Shown here: in pieces, positions 8,055 to 16,445 of the stretch
Layout of the letters: every line of letters starts with the position of its first letter
Position numbering within the stretch: the stretch's first letter is position 1
From: Streptomyces sp. 549
GTDB taxonomy: Bacteria > Actinomycetota > Actinomycetes > Streptomycetales > Streptomycetaceae
Assembly (NCBI RefSeq): GCF_030124175.1
Contig: NZ_JASKMT010000012.1
Span: 1 to 64,000, forward strand
DNA: 64,000 nucleotides
Reading direction: 5' to 3'
The notes under the pieces: model-generated
Told to the model about the DNA's origin: nothing
Database searches by the model: none
What the model saw: only the letters and a program-made list of their open reading frames with translations
Made by a program: the position numbers and the translations under genes

Positions 8055-8211
8055 GGGCTGTTCCTTCTACGAACGTGCCGCCGAAGCGGACACGTTGCGG
8101 GGACTCCCTGAACGGCTTCGGGCGGGCGGTGGCACGGGCGTTGCCGATTTCTGACGGGTGCACAGGCATTGACGTCGCCTGGAGGCGGAGTCCATCATCC
8201 TGGCCAAGCAG

Positions 8212-8241
8212 TGTCAACGATGACATAAGTCAACGATGGCA
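8212..8241 (+). promoter_or_regulatory. Palindromic operator of the sugar importer (copy 2)
   Basis: This 30-base site is 25/30 identical to the fructanase operator at 4729, including the shared TGACATAAGTCAACGATG at 8221-8238. It lies in the divergent region between the fructokinase remnant (minus) and the binding-protein gene (plus). It is 43 bases downstream of a TTGACG -35-like element at 8169, nearly the same geometry as at the fructanase promoter. It may have controlled both directions. Confidence 0.7.
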
Positions 8242-8299
8242 TCTCGGGACGGCATGCCCCGTTGCCGGCCACTCGCCCGCAATCCCGCAGGAGTAGCCC

Positions 8300-9322
8300 A
8301 TGTCGCACATCCCTCGTCTGCCCTCCTCCTTGCTCAGAGCCACCGCGTGCACGGCCGCCGCGGCCCTCACCCTGACCGCCTGTGGTTCCGGATCCGGGTC
8401 GGGCACCGCGAGCGCCGGATCGGGCAGCGTCAAGGTCGGACTGATCACCAAGACCGACACCAACCCGTTCTTCGTGAAGATGAAGGAAGGAGCGGAGCAG
8501 GCCGCCAAGGAGAACGGTGTCGAACTGTCCACCGCGGCGGGCAAGTTCGACGGGGACAACGCCGGTCAGATCACCGCCGTCGAGAACATGGTCGCCGCCG
8601 GGGTGAAGGGCATCCTGATCACGCCGAGCGACTCCAAGGCGATCGTTCCGGCGCTCGAGAAGGCCAAGGCCAAGGGCGTTCTGGTCATCGCCCTGGACAC
8701 CCCGACCGAGCCGGAAAGCGCGGTCGACGCCCTCTTCGCCACTGACAACGTCAGGGCCGGTGAGCTGATCGGCGAGTACGCCAAGGCCGCCATGAAGGGC
8801 AAGTCGGCCAAGATAGCCACCCTCGACCTCGCGCCGGGCGTCTCCGTCGGCATCCAGCGCCACGACGGTTTCCTGAAGGGCTTCGGCGTCAAGGAGGGCG
8901 ACTCCTCCATCGTCTGCTCCCAGGACACCGGCGGCGACCAGGCCAAGGGCCAGACCGCGATGGAGAACTGCCTGCAGAAGTCTCCCGGCATCAACGTCGT
9001 CTACACCATCAACGAACCGGCCGCGCTGGGCGCGTACACCGCGCTGAAGGCCAAGGGCCGGGAGAAGGACGTCCTGATCGTCTCCGTCGACGGCGGCTGC
9101 ACCGGCACTCAGGCGGTCAAGGACGGCAAGATCGCCGCGACCTCGCAGCAGTACCCGCTGAAGATGGCCGCCGAGGGGGTCAAGGCCGTCGCGACGTTCG
9201 CCGAGGACGGCCAGAAGGCGTCGGGTTACACCGACACGGGCGTCACCCTGGTCACCGACGAGGCGCAGGACGGGGTCGCTTCCAAGGACACCGCCTACGG
9301 CCTGGAGAACTGCTGGGGCTGA
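8300..9322 (+). CDS. Sugar ABC transporter substrate-binding lipoprotein (CUT2, fructose/ribose type)
   Basis: This captures a monosaccharide outside the cell for the importer encoded by the next two genes. The ATG at 8300 follows GGAG. A lipoprotein signal peptide ends in the lipobox LTAC (residues about 25-28), so the mature protein is membrane-anchored. The remainder is a two-lobed periplasmic-binding-protein type 1 fold: KVGLITKTDTNPFFVKMKEG at the start, ITPSDSKAIVPALEKAKAKG in the middle, and VSVDGGCTGTQAVKDGKIAATSQQYP in the C-terminal lobe. The length of 340 residues is normal. Family members closest in layout transport fructose (Frc system) or ribose; the neighbouring fructanase makes fructose the best guess. 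Confidence 0.88.
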   Translation: MSHIPRLPSSLLRATACTAAAALTLTACGSGSGSGTASAGSGSVKVGLITKTDTNPFFVKMKEGAEQAAKENGVELSTAAGKFDGDNAGQITAVENMVAAGVKGILITPSDSKAIVPALEKAKAKGVLVIALDTPTEPESAVDALFATDNVRAGELIGEYAKAAMKGKSAKIATLDLAPGVSVGIQRHDGFLKGFGVKEGDSSIVCSQDTGGDQAKGQTAMENCLQKSPGINVVYTINEPAALGAYTALKAKGREKDVLIVSVDGGCTGTQAVKDGKIAATSQQYPLKMAAEGVKAVATFAEDGQKASGYTDTGVTLVTDEAQDGVASKDTAYGLENCWG

Positions 9323-9464
9323 GCCGCCGACCCCCGGCTGCCGCCGTTCGACACCCGTCAGCGGGGCGGCCGGCCCTCCTCCCGACCGGGGACGGCCGCC
9401 CCCTCGTCCTCCTGTCGTCCGCCTAGGACCGGCAAGGACTTGAGTCTTCCGACAAGGACCTCGC

Positions 9465-10478
9465 ATGACTGCCACGTCCACGCCACCCTCCACGTCCACG
9501 CCGTACGCCGAGCTCAAAGCACCGACCACGATCCGCAGACTGCTCACCCAGCCGACCACCGGCCCGCTGGTCGCCCTCCTCCTGGCCTGCGCCTTCTTCT
9601 CCTTCTCGACCGACCAGTTCCTCACGGGCGGGAACTTCTCGCTGATCGTGCAGCAGGTCATGGTCGTCGGCACACTGGCCATCGGGCAGACTCTGATCAT
9701 CCTCACCGCGGGCATCGACCTGTCGTGCGGCGCCGTGATGGCGTTCGGCAGCATCGTGATCGCCAAGATGGCCGCCGAGGGATCCGTGCCCCCGCTCGTC
9801 GCCATCGCTCTGGGCCTGGCCGTCTGCGGTGGCTTCGGCCTGCTCAACGGGGCGCTGGTGCAGAAGATCCCTCTGCCGCCGTTCATCGTCACCCTCGGAA
9901 TGCTCAACGTGGCGTTCGCGCTGACCCACATCTACTCCGAGGAGCAGACGGTCACCGACCTGCCCGGCCCGCTGACGGCCCTCGGCCAGACCTTCCCGCT
10001 CGGCAACACCGACATCACCTACGGCTCCCTGGTCACCATCGCCCTGTTCCTCCTCGTCGCGTACGCGCTGAGCAGCACCAGCTGGGGCCGGCACGTCCAC
10101 GCGCTGGGCAACAGCCGGGAAGCGGCGCGGCTGAACGGCATCCGCACCTCCCGACTGACCATCGGTGTGTACACCGTGGCGGGTCTGCTCTACGGCGTCG
10201 CCGCCCTGTTCCTCGTCTCCCGCACCGGAGTCGGCGACCCGCAGGCCGGGCAGACCGACAACCTCGACAGCATCACCGCCGTCGTCCTCGGCGGCACCAG
10301 CCTCTTCGGCGGACGCGGTTCGGTCCTGGGCACGTTCATCGGCGTGCTCATCGTCGGCGTCTTCCGCAACGGCCTGCAGCTCATGGGCGTCGCCTCCATC
10401 TACCAGACCCTGATCACCGGCATCCTGGTGATCCTCGCGGTGACCGTCGACCAGCTCTCCCGGAAGAAGGTCCGATGA
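9465..10478 (+). CDS. Sugar ABC transporter permease (CUT2, FrcC-like)
   Basis: This is the 337-residue integral membrane channel of the CUT2 importer, of the BPD_transp_2 family. The ATG at 9465 follows AAGGAC. About eight to ten hydrophobic segments are visible. The family signatures ILTAGIDLSCGAVMAFGS and the cytoplasmic coupling loop HVHALGNSREAARLNGIRTSR are present, followed by TAVVLGGTSLFGGRGSVLGT. The C-terminus overlaps the ATPase start by ATGA, showing translational coupling. A long intergenic gap of 142 bases separates it from the binding protein, as is common where the binding protein is made in excess. Confidence 0.9.
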   Translation: MTATSTPPSTSTPYAELKAPTTIRRLLTQPTTGPLVALLLACAFFSFSTDQFLTGGNFSLIVQQVMVVGTLAIGQTLIILTAGIDLSCGAVMAFGSIVIAKMAAEGSVPPLVAIALGLAVCGGFGLLNGALVQKIPLPPFIVTLGMLNVAFALTHIYSEEQTVTDLPGPLTALGQTFPLGNTDITYGSLVTIALFLLVAYALSSTSWGRHVHALGNSREAARLNGIRTSRLTIGVYTVAGLLYGVAALFLVSRTGVGDPQAGQTDNLDSITAVVLGGTSLFGGRGSVLGTFIGVLIVGVFRNGLQLMGVASIYQTLITGILVILAVTVDQLSRKKVR

Positions 10479-11311
10479 CTGCCGCCTCGTCCCCCACCCC
10501 TGTGCTGCAGGCCCGCGGTCTGGTCAAGCGCTACGGCCATGTCACCGCCATCGACGGCGCCGACTTCGACCTGCTGCCCGGCGAGGTCCTCGCCGTCATC
10601 GGCGACAACGGAGCCGGCAAGACCAGCCTCATCAAGGCCCTCACGGGTGCGGTGGTCCCCGACGCGGGCGAGATCCGCCTGGACGGCAGACCCATCAGCT
10701 TCTCCGGCCCGCAAAGTGCCCGCGCCCACGGCATCGAGACGGTCTATCAGGACCTCGCCGTGGCCGCCTCCATGGACATCGCATCCAACATGTTCCTCGG
10801 CCGCGAGCTGCGCCGCCGCGGCGTCCTCGGCAGCGTCTTCCGCATGCTCGACAAGAAGCGCATGCGCCAGGAGGCCGCCGAGCACATGGCCGACCTGAAG
10901 ATCGGCCTGCGCTCGCTGACACAGTCGGTCGAGACCCTCTCCGGCGGACAGCGGCAGGCCGTCGCGGTCGCCCGCGCCGTCGCCTGGGCCCGCAGCGTCG
11001 TCGTGATGGACGAGCCCACCGCCGCCCTCGGCGTCAAGGAGTCCGGCCAGGTCCTCGACCTCATCCGCCGCGTCCGCGACAAGGGTCTGCCGGTCGTCCT
11101 GATCAGCCACAACATGCCCCACGTCTTCGAGATCGCCGACCGGATCCACGTCCACCGGCTGGGTCGGCGCGCTGCCGTGATCAAGCCCTCCGACTACTCC
11201 ATGGCGGAGGTCGTCGCCATCATGACCGGCGCGCTCACCGTCGACGAGGCCGGAGCTACTGTGGTAGCAGATTCGGAGGCCGCCAAGGCCGCCGGAGTAC
11301 AGGCCACCTGA
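10475..11311 (+). CDS. Sugar ABC transporter ATP-binding protein (single-domain, FrcA-like)
   Basis: This is the energy-coupling ATPase of the CUT2 importer. It contains Walker A GDNGAGKTS (about residues 43-51), Q-loop TVYQDLAV, signature LSGGQRQAV, Walker B VVVMDEPTAAL and H-loop VLISHNMP. With 278 residues it has one nucleotide-binding domain, unlike the duplicated RbsA type; FrcA proteins are naturally single-domain, so this is not a truncation. The start overlaps the permease stop (ATGA). The C-terminal tail (VVADSEAAKAAGVQAT) is variable. A strong hairpin at 11331 follows. Confidence 0.9.
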   Translation: MTAASSPTPVLQARGLVKRYGHVTAIDGADFDLLPGEVLAVIGDNGAGKTSLIKALTGAVVPDAGEIRLDGRPISFSGPQSARAHGIETVYQDLAVAASMDIASNMFLGRELRRRGVLGSVFRMLDKKRMRQEAAEHMADLKIGLRSLTQSVETLSGGQRQAVAVARAVAWARSVVVMDEPTAALGVKESGQVLDLIRRVRDKGLPVVLISHNMPHVFEIADRIHVHRLGRRAAVIKPSDYSMAEVVAIMTGALTVDEAGATVVADSEAAKAAGVQAT

Positions 11312-11330
11312 CGGCACAACCCCGCTCTCA

Positions 11331-11360
11331 CGGTTCCGGCCGAGGCCGCGGCCGGAACCG
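11331..11360 (+). terminator. Hairpin after the sugar importer operon
   Basis: CGGTTCCGGCCG (11331-11342) pairs perfectly with CGGCCGGAACCG (11349-11360) around six bases. It separates the importer operon from the LacI gene, so regulator and transporter need not be made in equal amounts. Confidence 0.7.
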
Positions 11361-11385
11361 ACGAGCACAGGAGACCGTTTCCTCC

Positions 11386-12408
11386 ATGGCAGCGAACCGC
11401 CGCCCCACCCTGGCCGACGTCGCCCGAGAAGTAGGCGTCAGCGCCAAGACGGTATCCCGTGTCCTCAACGAGGACGGACCCGTCTCGGAGCAGACGCGGG
11501 CACAGGTACTCGCCGCGGTGGCCAGGTTGGGCTTCCAGCCGAACCTCATGGCACGCAACATCCGCGTCGGCGGCCCGGACACCACCATCGGACTGGTCAT
11601 CCCCGACCTCGGCAACCCCTTCTTCGGAGCCGTGGCCCGCGGCATCGAGGACACGGTCCGAGGACGTGGACTGACGCTGCTCATGGGCTCCTCCGCGGAC
11701 GACCCCGACCGCGAACGCGCCCTGACGGCCAAGTTCCTCGCCCGGCGCGTCAGCATCCTGATCGTCGTGCCTGCGGTCGGCGCCGACCACTCCCCTCTCA
11801 AGCCCCACCGGGCGGCGGGGCTGCCGGTCGTCTTCCTCGACCGACCGGGCGTCGGCCTGTCCACGGACAGCATCGTCAGCTCCAACCGTTCGGGGGCCCA
11901 CGACGGCGTCGCCCACCTGGTCGCCCACGGGCACCGACGCATCGGATTCGTCGGCGACCTGCCCGTCAAGCTGTACACCCGCCGCGAACGCCTCGCCGGA
12001 TACCGCGCGGCCCTGCAAGAAGCCGACATCCCCTACGACCGTTCGCTGCTCGCGGACGCACACGACCAGCAGGGAGCCGAGGCTGCGACCTCCCAACTCC
12101 TCCGACTGGCCGATCCCCCCACGGCCCTGTTCGCCGGAAACAACATCATGGGGTTCGGGATCGTCGCCGAACTCGCCCGCAGCAAGCGCAAGGACGTAGC
12201 CGTCGTCGCCTTCGACGACGTATCACTCGCCGAGGCACTGGAACCGGCCCTGACCGTCGTCGCCCAGGACCCCGAGGAGATCGGCCGCCGCGCCGCGTCC
12301 ACCGCCCTGGCCCGGCTCGACGGAGACCGCTCCCGGGCTCGCACCATCACCGTTCCCACACGGCTGATCGTCCGAGGCTCCGGGGAGCAACCGCCGCGCA
12401 AGCCGTAG
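11386..12408 (+). CDS. LacI-family transcriptional regulator
   Basis: This is a 340-residue sugar-responsive repressor. The N-terminal helix-turn-helix is PTLADVAREVGVSAKTVSRV (residues about 5-24), followed by the hinge helix region (LGFQPNLMARNIRVG). The periplasmic-binding-like effector domain follows: TIGLVIPDLGNPFFGAVARG, then VVFLDRPGVGLSTDSIVSSN and a C-terminal AVVAFDDVSLAEALEPALT. It lies directly downstream of the importer in the same direction. It is the only intact regulator in the locus and so the best candidate to bind the twin operators at 4729 and 8212, with fructose or a fructose phosphate as possible inducer. The target assignment is inference. Confidence 0.88.
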   Translation: MAANRRPTLADVAREVGVSAKTVSRVLNEDGPVSEQTRAQVLAAVARLGFQPNLMARNIRVGGPDTTIGLVIPDLGNPFFGAVARGIEDTVRGRGLTLLMGSSADDPDRERALTAKFLARRVSILIVVPAVGADHSPLKPHRAAGLPVVFLDRPGVGLSTDSIVSSNRSGAHDGVAHLVAHGHRRIGFVGDLPVKLYTRRERLAGYRAALQEADIPYDRSLLADAHDQQGAEAATSQLLRLADPPTALFAGNNIMGFGIVAELARSKRKDVAVVAFDDVSLAEALEPALTVVAQDPEEIGRRAASTALARLDGDRSRARTITVPTRLIVRGSGEQPPRKP

Positions 12409-12790
12409 GCGGCTTGCCCCTGTCAGCCGACGAGCCCGGAATCGCCGATTCCGCCCAGGGGCCGCTGGGCTTCCTCGGGCGGCTGGTCGTACGAGCTCAG
12501 CGCAGCCCCCGTACCGGCGGTGGATGACCTCGGGCGAGTCACCTGCTCGACGGGCGACCTCAGCAACCACTCTCGCCTGCGGTGCCGATCCCCTTCGGCA
12601 CTCCACGCGGTGATGCCAACGAGCGCTGCACCTCGCGTCGTTGAGGGCTGCTGGCGTGCTGCGGCGAGTCGGCCGACCCCCGGCCGCGGCATCACCCGGA
12701 CCCGGCATGACCCCGGACCCGGCATGACCCCGGGCCCGGGATGACCGGCGGCTGATGGGCGAGGTGCGTGCCGGTGGCGGGCCTCGGCTG
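12409..12790. other. Non-coding region with short tandem repeat
   Basis: No gene is supported here. The region lies between the convergent LacI and glycosyltransferase genes and contains a 3 x 17-bp tandem repeat at 12696-12746. Confidence 0.5.
12696..12746. repeat. Three 17-bp tandem repeats
   Basis: The unit CCGGACCCGGCATGACC occurs at 12696-12712 and 12713-12729, with a diverged copy CCGGGCCCGGGATGACC at 12730-12746. It lies in a convergent intergenic gap. Confidence 0.85.
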
Positions 12791-14236
12791 CTACCGGCGT
12801 CGCTCGTACACCGTCAACCGTCGCCCGCGAGTCTGCTCGTCCGCGACCACGGTGTAGTGCTCCTTGAGGACGGCCAGTTTTTCCTTGTCCCGCTTCGCGG
12901 ACACCGGCCGGGCCACCTCGGGCGCGTCGGAGACGAGCAGTATCCGCTGGTGAGCCAGCATCGCGGCGCGGATCCGGTCCGGGCCGAACTCCTCGCCCTT
13001 CAAGGTGCCGGACGTCGCGGGGCTCTCTGCCAGCGCGACGTCCCGCAGGCCGGCGGCGTCCTGGGGGGAGACCAGCGCGGTGTCGCGCCGGGCCGCCGGT
13101 ATGAACAGCACGGCGTCCCCCGGCTGTCCGTGCTTCCGCACGTTCGCCGCCACCGACAGGACGTCGTCCACCCGGCTCGACGGAGACCGCTTCGTCAGTG
13201 ACTGCGGCAGCAGCGCAACCACCGCCACCACGCACACCACCGGAACGACCCACGGTGACGCTCGTGGCATCCGCCGCTCGGCGAAGCGAACCGCCGCACC
13301 CAGTGTGGTGCCGATCAGCAGTGCCAGTCCCAGCATGCTGAACAGGACGTAGCGGTCCAGGAAGAGCGGCTGAACCAGCGAGATCGCGGCCAGGCCCGTC
13401 TGCGGTGCCGCAAGCAGCGGCAGACCGACCGCGGCAACCGACAGCCGCCCGGCCCGCGGCCGGTCCAGGTAGGCCCCCAGACCGCCGATCGCCAGCAGGA
13501 CGGCAGGGCCGATCATCATGTGCCAGGTGAGTGACGGGATCCAGGACACCTGGCTCGACTGGCTGCGGCTGAAGAGGATCAACGGCAGCGTGGCGGCCAC
13601 GGCGAGCGTCGCAGCCGCCATCCAGCTTCTCCAGTGCCTGAGTTCGGCTCTCGTCCAGACCAGGGTCACCAGGTGCGCGGGCAGAATCAGCAGCGACAGC
13701 CAGTTCAGCAGCGCACAGACCAGGACCGTGGCGCCGTACGCTGCCCATCCCCGTGCTCGGCTCCGGCCTTCGAGCGCGTTCACCAGCAGCAGCGTCGAAA
13801 TCCCAGCGCCTGCCGCTATGAGTGCGTACGGGCGCCCCTCCTGGAGGTAGAACTGCACGGTTGGGAGGAGGCCGAACGCGAGGCCTCCGCCCAGGCCCGT
13901 CCAGAACCCGGCCAACCGGTGTCCGATGCGCGCCACACAGGCCGCAGCCACCGCCATGGCCAGCACGGAGGGCAGTCGCAGGGCCGTGGTGCTCGGCCCG
14001 AAGAATGCGAAGACTTCGTGCATCAGCAGGTAGTAGAGCCCGTGCACGGCGTCGACCTGCCCCAGCATGTGCCAGATGTCGCCGACGGACCGCAGGGCCA
14101 CCTGCCATGTCGCTGCCTCGTCCCGCCAGACGCTCTGCTGCCGGGACAGTCCCCAGAGGCCGAGGGAAAGCGTCCATGCCATCGGGATGAGCCATACGGA
14201 CAGGCGGTAGCTGAGCGCGGTTCCGTGGCAGGTCAT
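12791..14236 (-). CDS. GT39-like membrane glycosyltransferase
   Basis: This is a 481-residue polytopic membrane protein resembling the ArnT/PMT (GT39/GT-C) glycosyltransferases, which transfer sugars from polyprenyl-phosphate donors outside the membrane. After the first membrane helix (LSVWLIPMAWTLSLGLWGLS) comes the acidic loop motif SVWRDEAATW, matching the catalytic Asp-Glu of GT-C enzymes. DAVHGLYYLLMHEVFAFFG follows, then about ten hydrophobic segments and a C-terminal extracytoplasmic domain of about 120 residues that ends TVYERRR. The ATG at 14236 was selected; upstream in-frame residues to 14383 look non-coding. The gene stands alone. Donor and acceptor are unknown; cell-surface glycan or protein mannosylation are both possible. 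Confidence 0.8.
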   Translation of the reverse strand: MTCHGTALSYRLSVWLIPMAWTLSLGLWGLSRQQSVWRDEAATWQVALRSVGDIWHMLGQVDAVHGLYYLLMHEVFAFFGPSTTALRLPSVLAMAVAAACVARIGHRLAGFWTGLGGGLAFGLLPTVQFYLQEGRPYALIAAGAGISTLLLVNALEGRSRARGWAAYGATVLVCALLNWLSLLILPAHLVTLVWTRAELRHWRSWMAAATLAVAATLPLILFSRSQSSQVSWIPSLTWHMMIGPAVLLAIGGLGAYLDRPRAGRLSVAAVGLPLLAAPQTGLAAISLVQPLFLDRYVLFSMLGLALLIGTTLGAAVRFAERRMPRASPWVVPVVCVVAVVALLPQSLTKRSPSSRVDDVLSVAANVRKHGQPGDAVLFIPAARRDTALVSPQDAAGLRDVALAESPATSGTLKGEEFGPDRIRAAMLAHQRILLVSDAPEVARPVSAKRDKEKLAVLKEHYTVVADEQTRGRRLTVYERRR

Positions 14237-14923
14237 GGTGGAATTCAGGTTGTGGAGATGTCGGTGGGGGACAGGAACTGAAACCGCACGAACGGGACCG
14301 GGGCGCGCGGCAGTTGTTCCACCAGCCCAAGCGGCTGTGCAGGTGCGGCAAGCTGCGGACAGGCGCGTGGAAAGTGACGGCATCGGCGTCGGGTCGAGGC
14401 GTGAGCATGCCGAGACGCTGCGCCGGGCCCCAGGGCCGAGTGGCTGGCCTGCGGACGTCAGACGCTGCTGGTGCCGGAGACTTCCGAGCGCTCGCTGCTC
14501 ATCGTCGCGGTGCCCCGCGGGGCATCTCCGCCGCAGCGGCAGGACTCAGAAAGTGGGGGAACGACGCTGGAATCGGCGAGACGTCCGACGGGCCCGGGAC
14601 CTGCACGTGAGTTTCCCCCTGATGTAGACGCGGCGTCATGGGGCAGATCACGGGCTGCGGTTTGCCCGCCACCCGTTCGCTGCAGGCCATGCCGAACCCC
14701 ACTCGGGTGGTCAAACCCGAGTGGGCTCTGAGCGCTGGAACTCTCCCCTGACAGTTACTCGTCTCGGAGGTCAGCCGAGCGAGTGAAGCACGCAAGAACC
14801 TATGCCACGGAGGGGATCTTCAACAGTGGGAACCACGTGAGCCCCATCACGCTCTCCGCACGGCACGCGGCCAATGCGTCGATTCGAGTCAGGTGAGTTC
14901 CCTTGGAATCGCTGCCCGTTCAT
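14237..14923. other. Long non-coding region
   Basis: This 690-base stretch separates two minus-strand genes. Apart from the hairpin at 14698-14725, no gene-like signal was found: frames here lack consistent codon bias and recognisable motifs. It probably holds the promoter of the GT39-like gene. Confidence 0.4.
14698..14725. terminator. Hairpin, likely terminator
   Basis: CCCACTCGGGT (14698-14708) pairs perfectly with ACCCGAGTGGG (14715-14725) around six bases. It lies 200 bases downstream of the ornithine synthase-like gene. Confidence 0.55.
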
Positions 14924-16081
14924 TCAGCTGGTGGCCGGGGCCTCGGGATGATGGGGGTATGCGGCCGACCGGTGCTGAAAGGAGAGGATCTTCGGGTTCT
15001 GGACCACGCCGTCGCGGATCTCGATGGCCTTCCTGACCGTGACGTCGGTGTCCCATGCCGCGGGACCGCTCATGACCTGGCGAAGGTAGGGGAGCAGCGC
15101 CTCGCTGACCTCCCAGGTGGCGGAATTCCAGAGGTGGGACGGGCTGTGGTCCACGGCATAGTAGTGGCAGCCGTTTCCCACGGTGAACATGGGCTCGCCG
15201 AAGGTGGTCGGGCGGGCCCAGGCGAAGCCCATGCCCTCGTCGCAGGAGACGTCGACGAAGAAGGTGCCCGGACGGAACAGGGCGAGTTCCTCGTCGGAGA
15301 CGAACGTGAGCGGCGCGTCGGTGTCCTGCAGCACGCAGTTGACGATGATGTCGAACCCGGCCAGGTACTCGGCCAGCGGTACGGAACCGGCCCCCGTAGA
15401 GGCCCGCAGGCGTGACGGATCGTTCTCCTGCTCCTCGAAGTGGCCCATCACCACCGAGTGCACCGGCGAGGCCACGGCAGTGGAGGCGCGCTGGGTGAGC
15501 ACCGTGACGTCGGAGATCCCCATGCTGCCCAGTCCGGTGACCGCTCCTCGCGCCGTGGCGCCGAAGCTGAGGACCACCGCGCGCAGCCGGCGGCCGTAGC
15601 TGCCGGTGAGCCCGCCGAGCTGGAGGGCGTGCAGCACCGAGGAGTAGCCGGCCAGCTCGTTGTTCTTGTGGAACACGTGCACGCTGAAGGCCCCGGTGGA
15701 GGTCCAGTGGTTCATGGCCTCCCAGGCGATCAGGGTCAGCCGCCGGTCGATGGCGAGCTGGGTCATCTTCTCGTCCTGCACGCAGTGCGGCCATCCCCAC
15801 AGCACCTGGCCCTCGCGCAGCTCGGCGATGTCCTCGTGCGTCGGCTTGGGCAGCAGCAGGACGTCACTCTCGGCGAGGAGCTGCTCGCGGGACCGCAGAC
15901 CGGCCACGAGAGGGCGCAGTGCGTCGTCGGCGACGCCGAACCGGCTGCCGTAGCCCTCTTCGAGGAAGATCTTCTGGCGCAGGTCCGGGGCGATCCGGTC
16001 GAGGTGTTCGGGGTGCAGCGGCAGTCGGAACTCGTTCTCCTTGTGGGAGGAGGCGAATACACCGAGACTCATCAGACTCAT
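14924..16081 (-). CDS. N5-(carboxyethyl)ornithine synthase-like dehydrogenase
   Basis: This is a 385-residue enzyme of the alanine dehydrogenase/PNT family, most like N5-(carboxyethyl)ornithine synthase, which reductively condenses pyruvate with ornithine using NADPH. The ATG at 16081 follows GGAGGAAACG; an ATG at 16072 is an alternative. The N-terminal AlaDh/PNT domain shows the start SLGVFASSHKENEFRLPLHP and VLLLPKPTHEDIAELREGQVL. The Rossmann part contains VVLSFGATARGAVTGLGSMG and FDIIVNCVLQDTDAP. A late VDVSCDEGMGFAWARPTTFG is typical of the carboxyethylornithine branch rather than of alanine dehydrogenase. It has no operon partners, so its physiological amino acid is not given by context. 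The product assignment is moderately secure. Confidence 0.75.
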   Translation of the reverse strand: MSLMSLGVFASSHKENEFRLPLHPEHLDRIAPDLRQKIFLEEGYGSRFGVADDALRPLVAGLRSREQLLAESDVLLLPKPTHEDIAELREGQVLWGWPHCVQDEKMTQLAIDRRLTLIAWEAMNHWTSTGAFSVHVFHKNNELAGYSSVLHALQLGGLTGSYGRRLRAVVLSFGATARGAVTGLGSMGISDVTVLTQRASTAVASPVHSVVMGHFEEQENDPSRLRASTGAGSVPLAEYLAGFDIIVNCVLQDTDAPLTFVSDEELALFRPGTFFVDVSCDEGMGFAWARPTTFGEPMFTVGNGCHYYAVDHSPSHLWNSATWEVSEALLPYLRQVMSGPAAWDTDVTVRKAIEIRDGVVQNPKILSFQHRSAAYPHHPEAPATS

Positions 16082-16445
16082 GTGGGGTGGCTCGTTTCCT
16101 CCGGACACGGTGGGTCCGGTCTTGCAGCTCCCCGAGGGCGACGCCGAGACGAATGACGGCGTGCGAGGTGCGCTCGGTACCGCCACCGTACTCCCTCGCG
16201 GGTTGCGCAGGGGACTGTCGCCTGCCCGGGCCCGACGGGCGCGTGCGCTGGGCCGGAGTCAGTACCGGATGTACGGGCACGCCACCGTCCGGGCTGCCAT
16301 CCGCTGCTGGCTGCCGGGGCCCTCGTCCCGTTCCCAGCGATGCCACAGCTGTGATGCGCCGCCGAAAGCAGCTTGCCCACAAGGCAGTTGGGGCTACGTT
16401 GGGCCCAGGGACAGGGAGTTGGACCACCGACCGTAGGAGGGGCAC
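16082..16445. other. Divergent intergenic region
   Basis: This is non-coding DNA between the minus-strand ornithine synthase-like gene and the plus-strand methyltransferase; it should contain both promoters. No distinct operator is seen. Confidence 0.4.

Noticed and set aside
10475..11311. Sugar ATPase thought to be truncated because it has only one nucleotide-binding domain
   Set aside because: FrcA-type CUT2 ATPases are naturally single-domain and all motifs are intact.
12423..14408. Long minus-strand frame overlapping the GT39-like gene
   Set aside because: The alternative frame at 12791-14236 has membrane helices and GT-C motifs; this one is Arg/Gly-rich shadow sequence.
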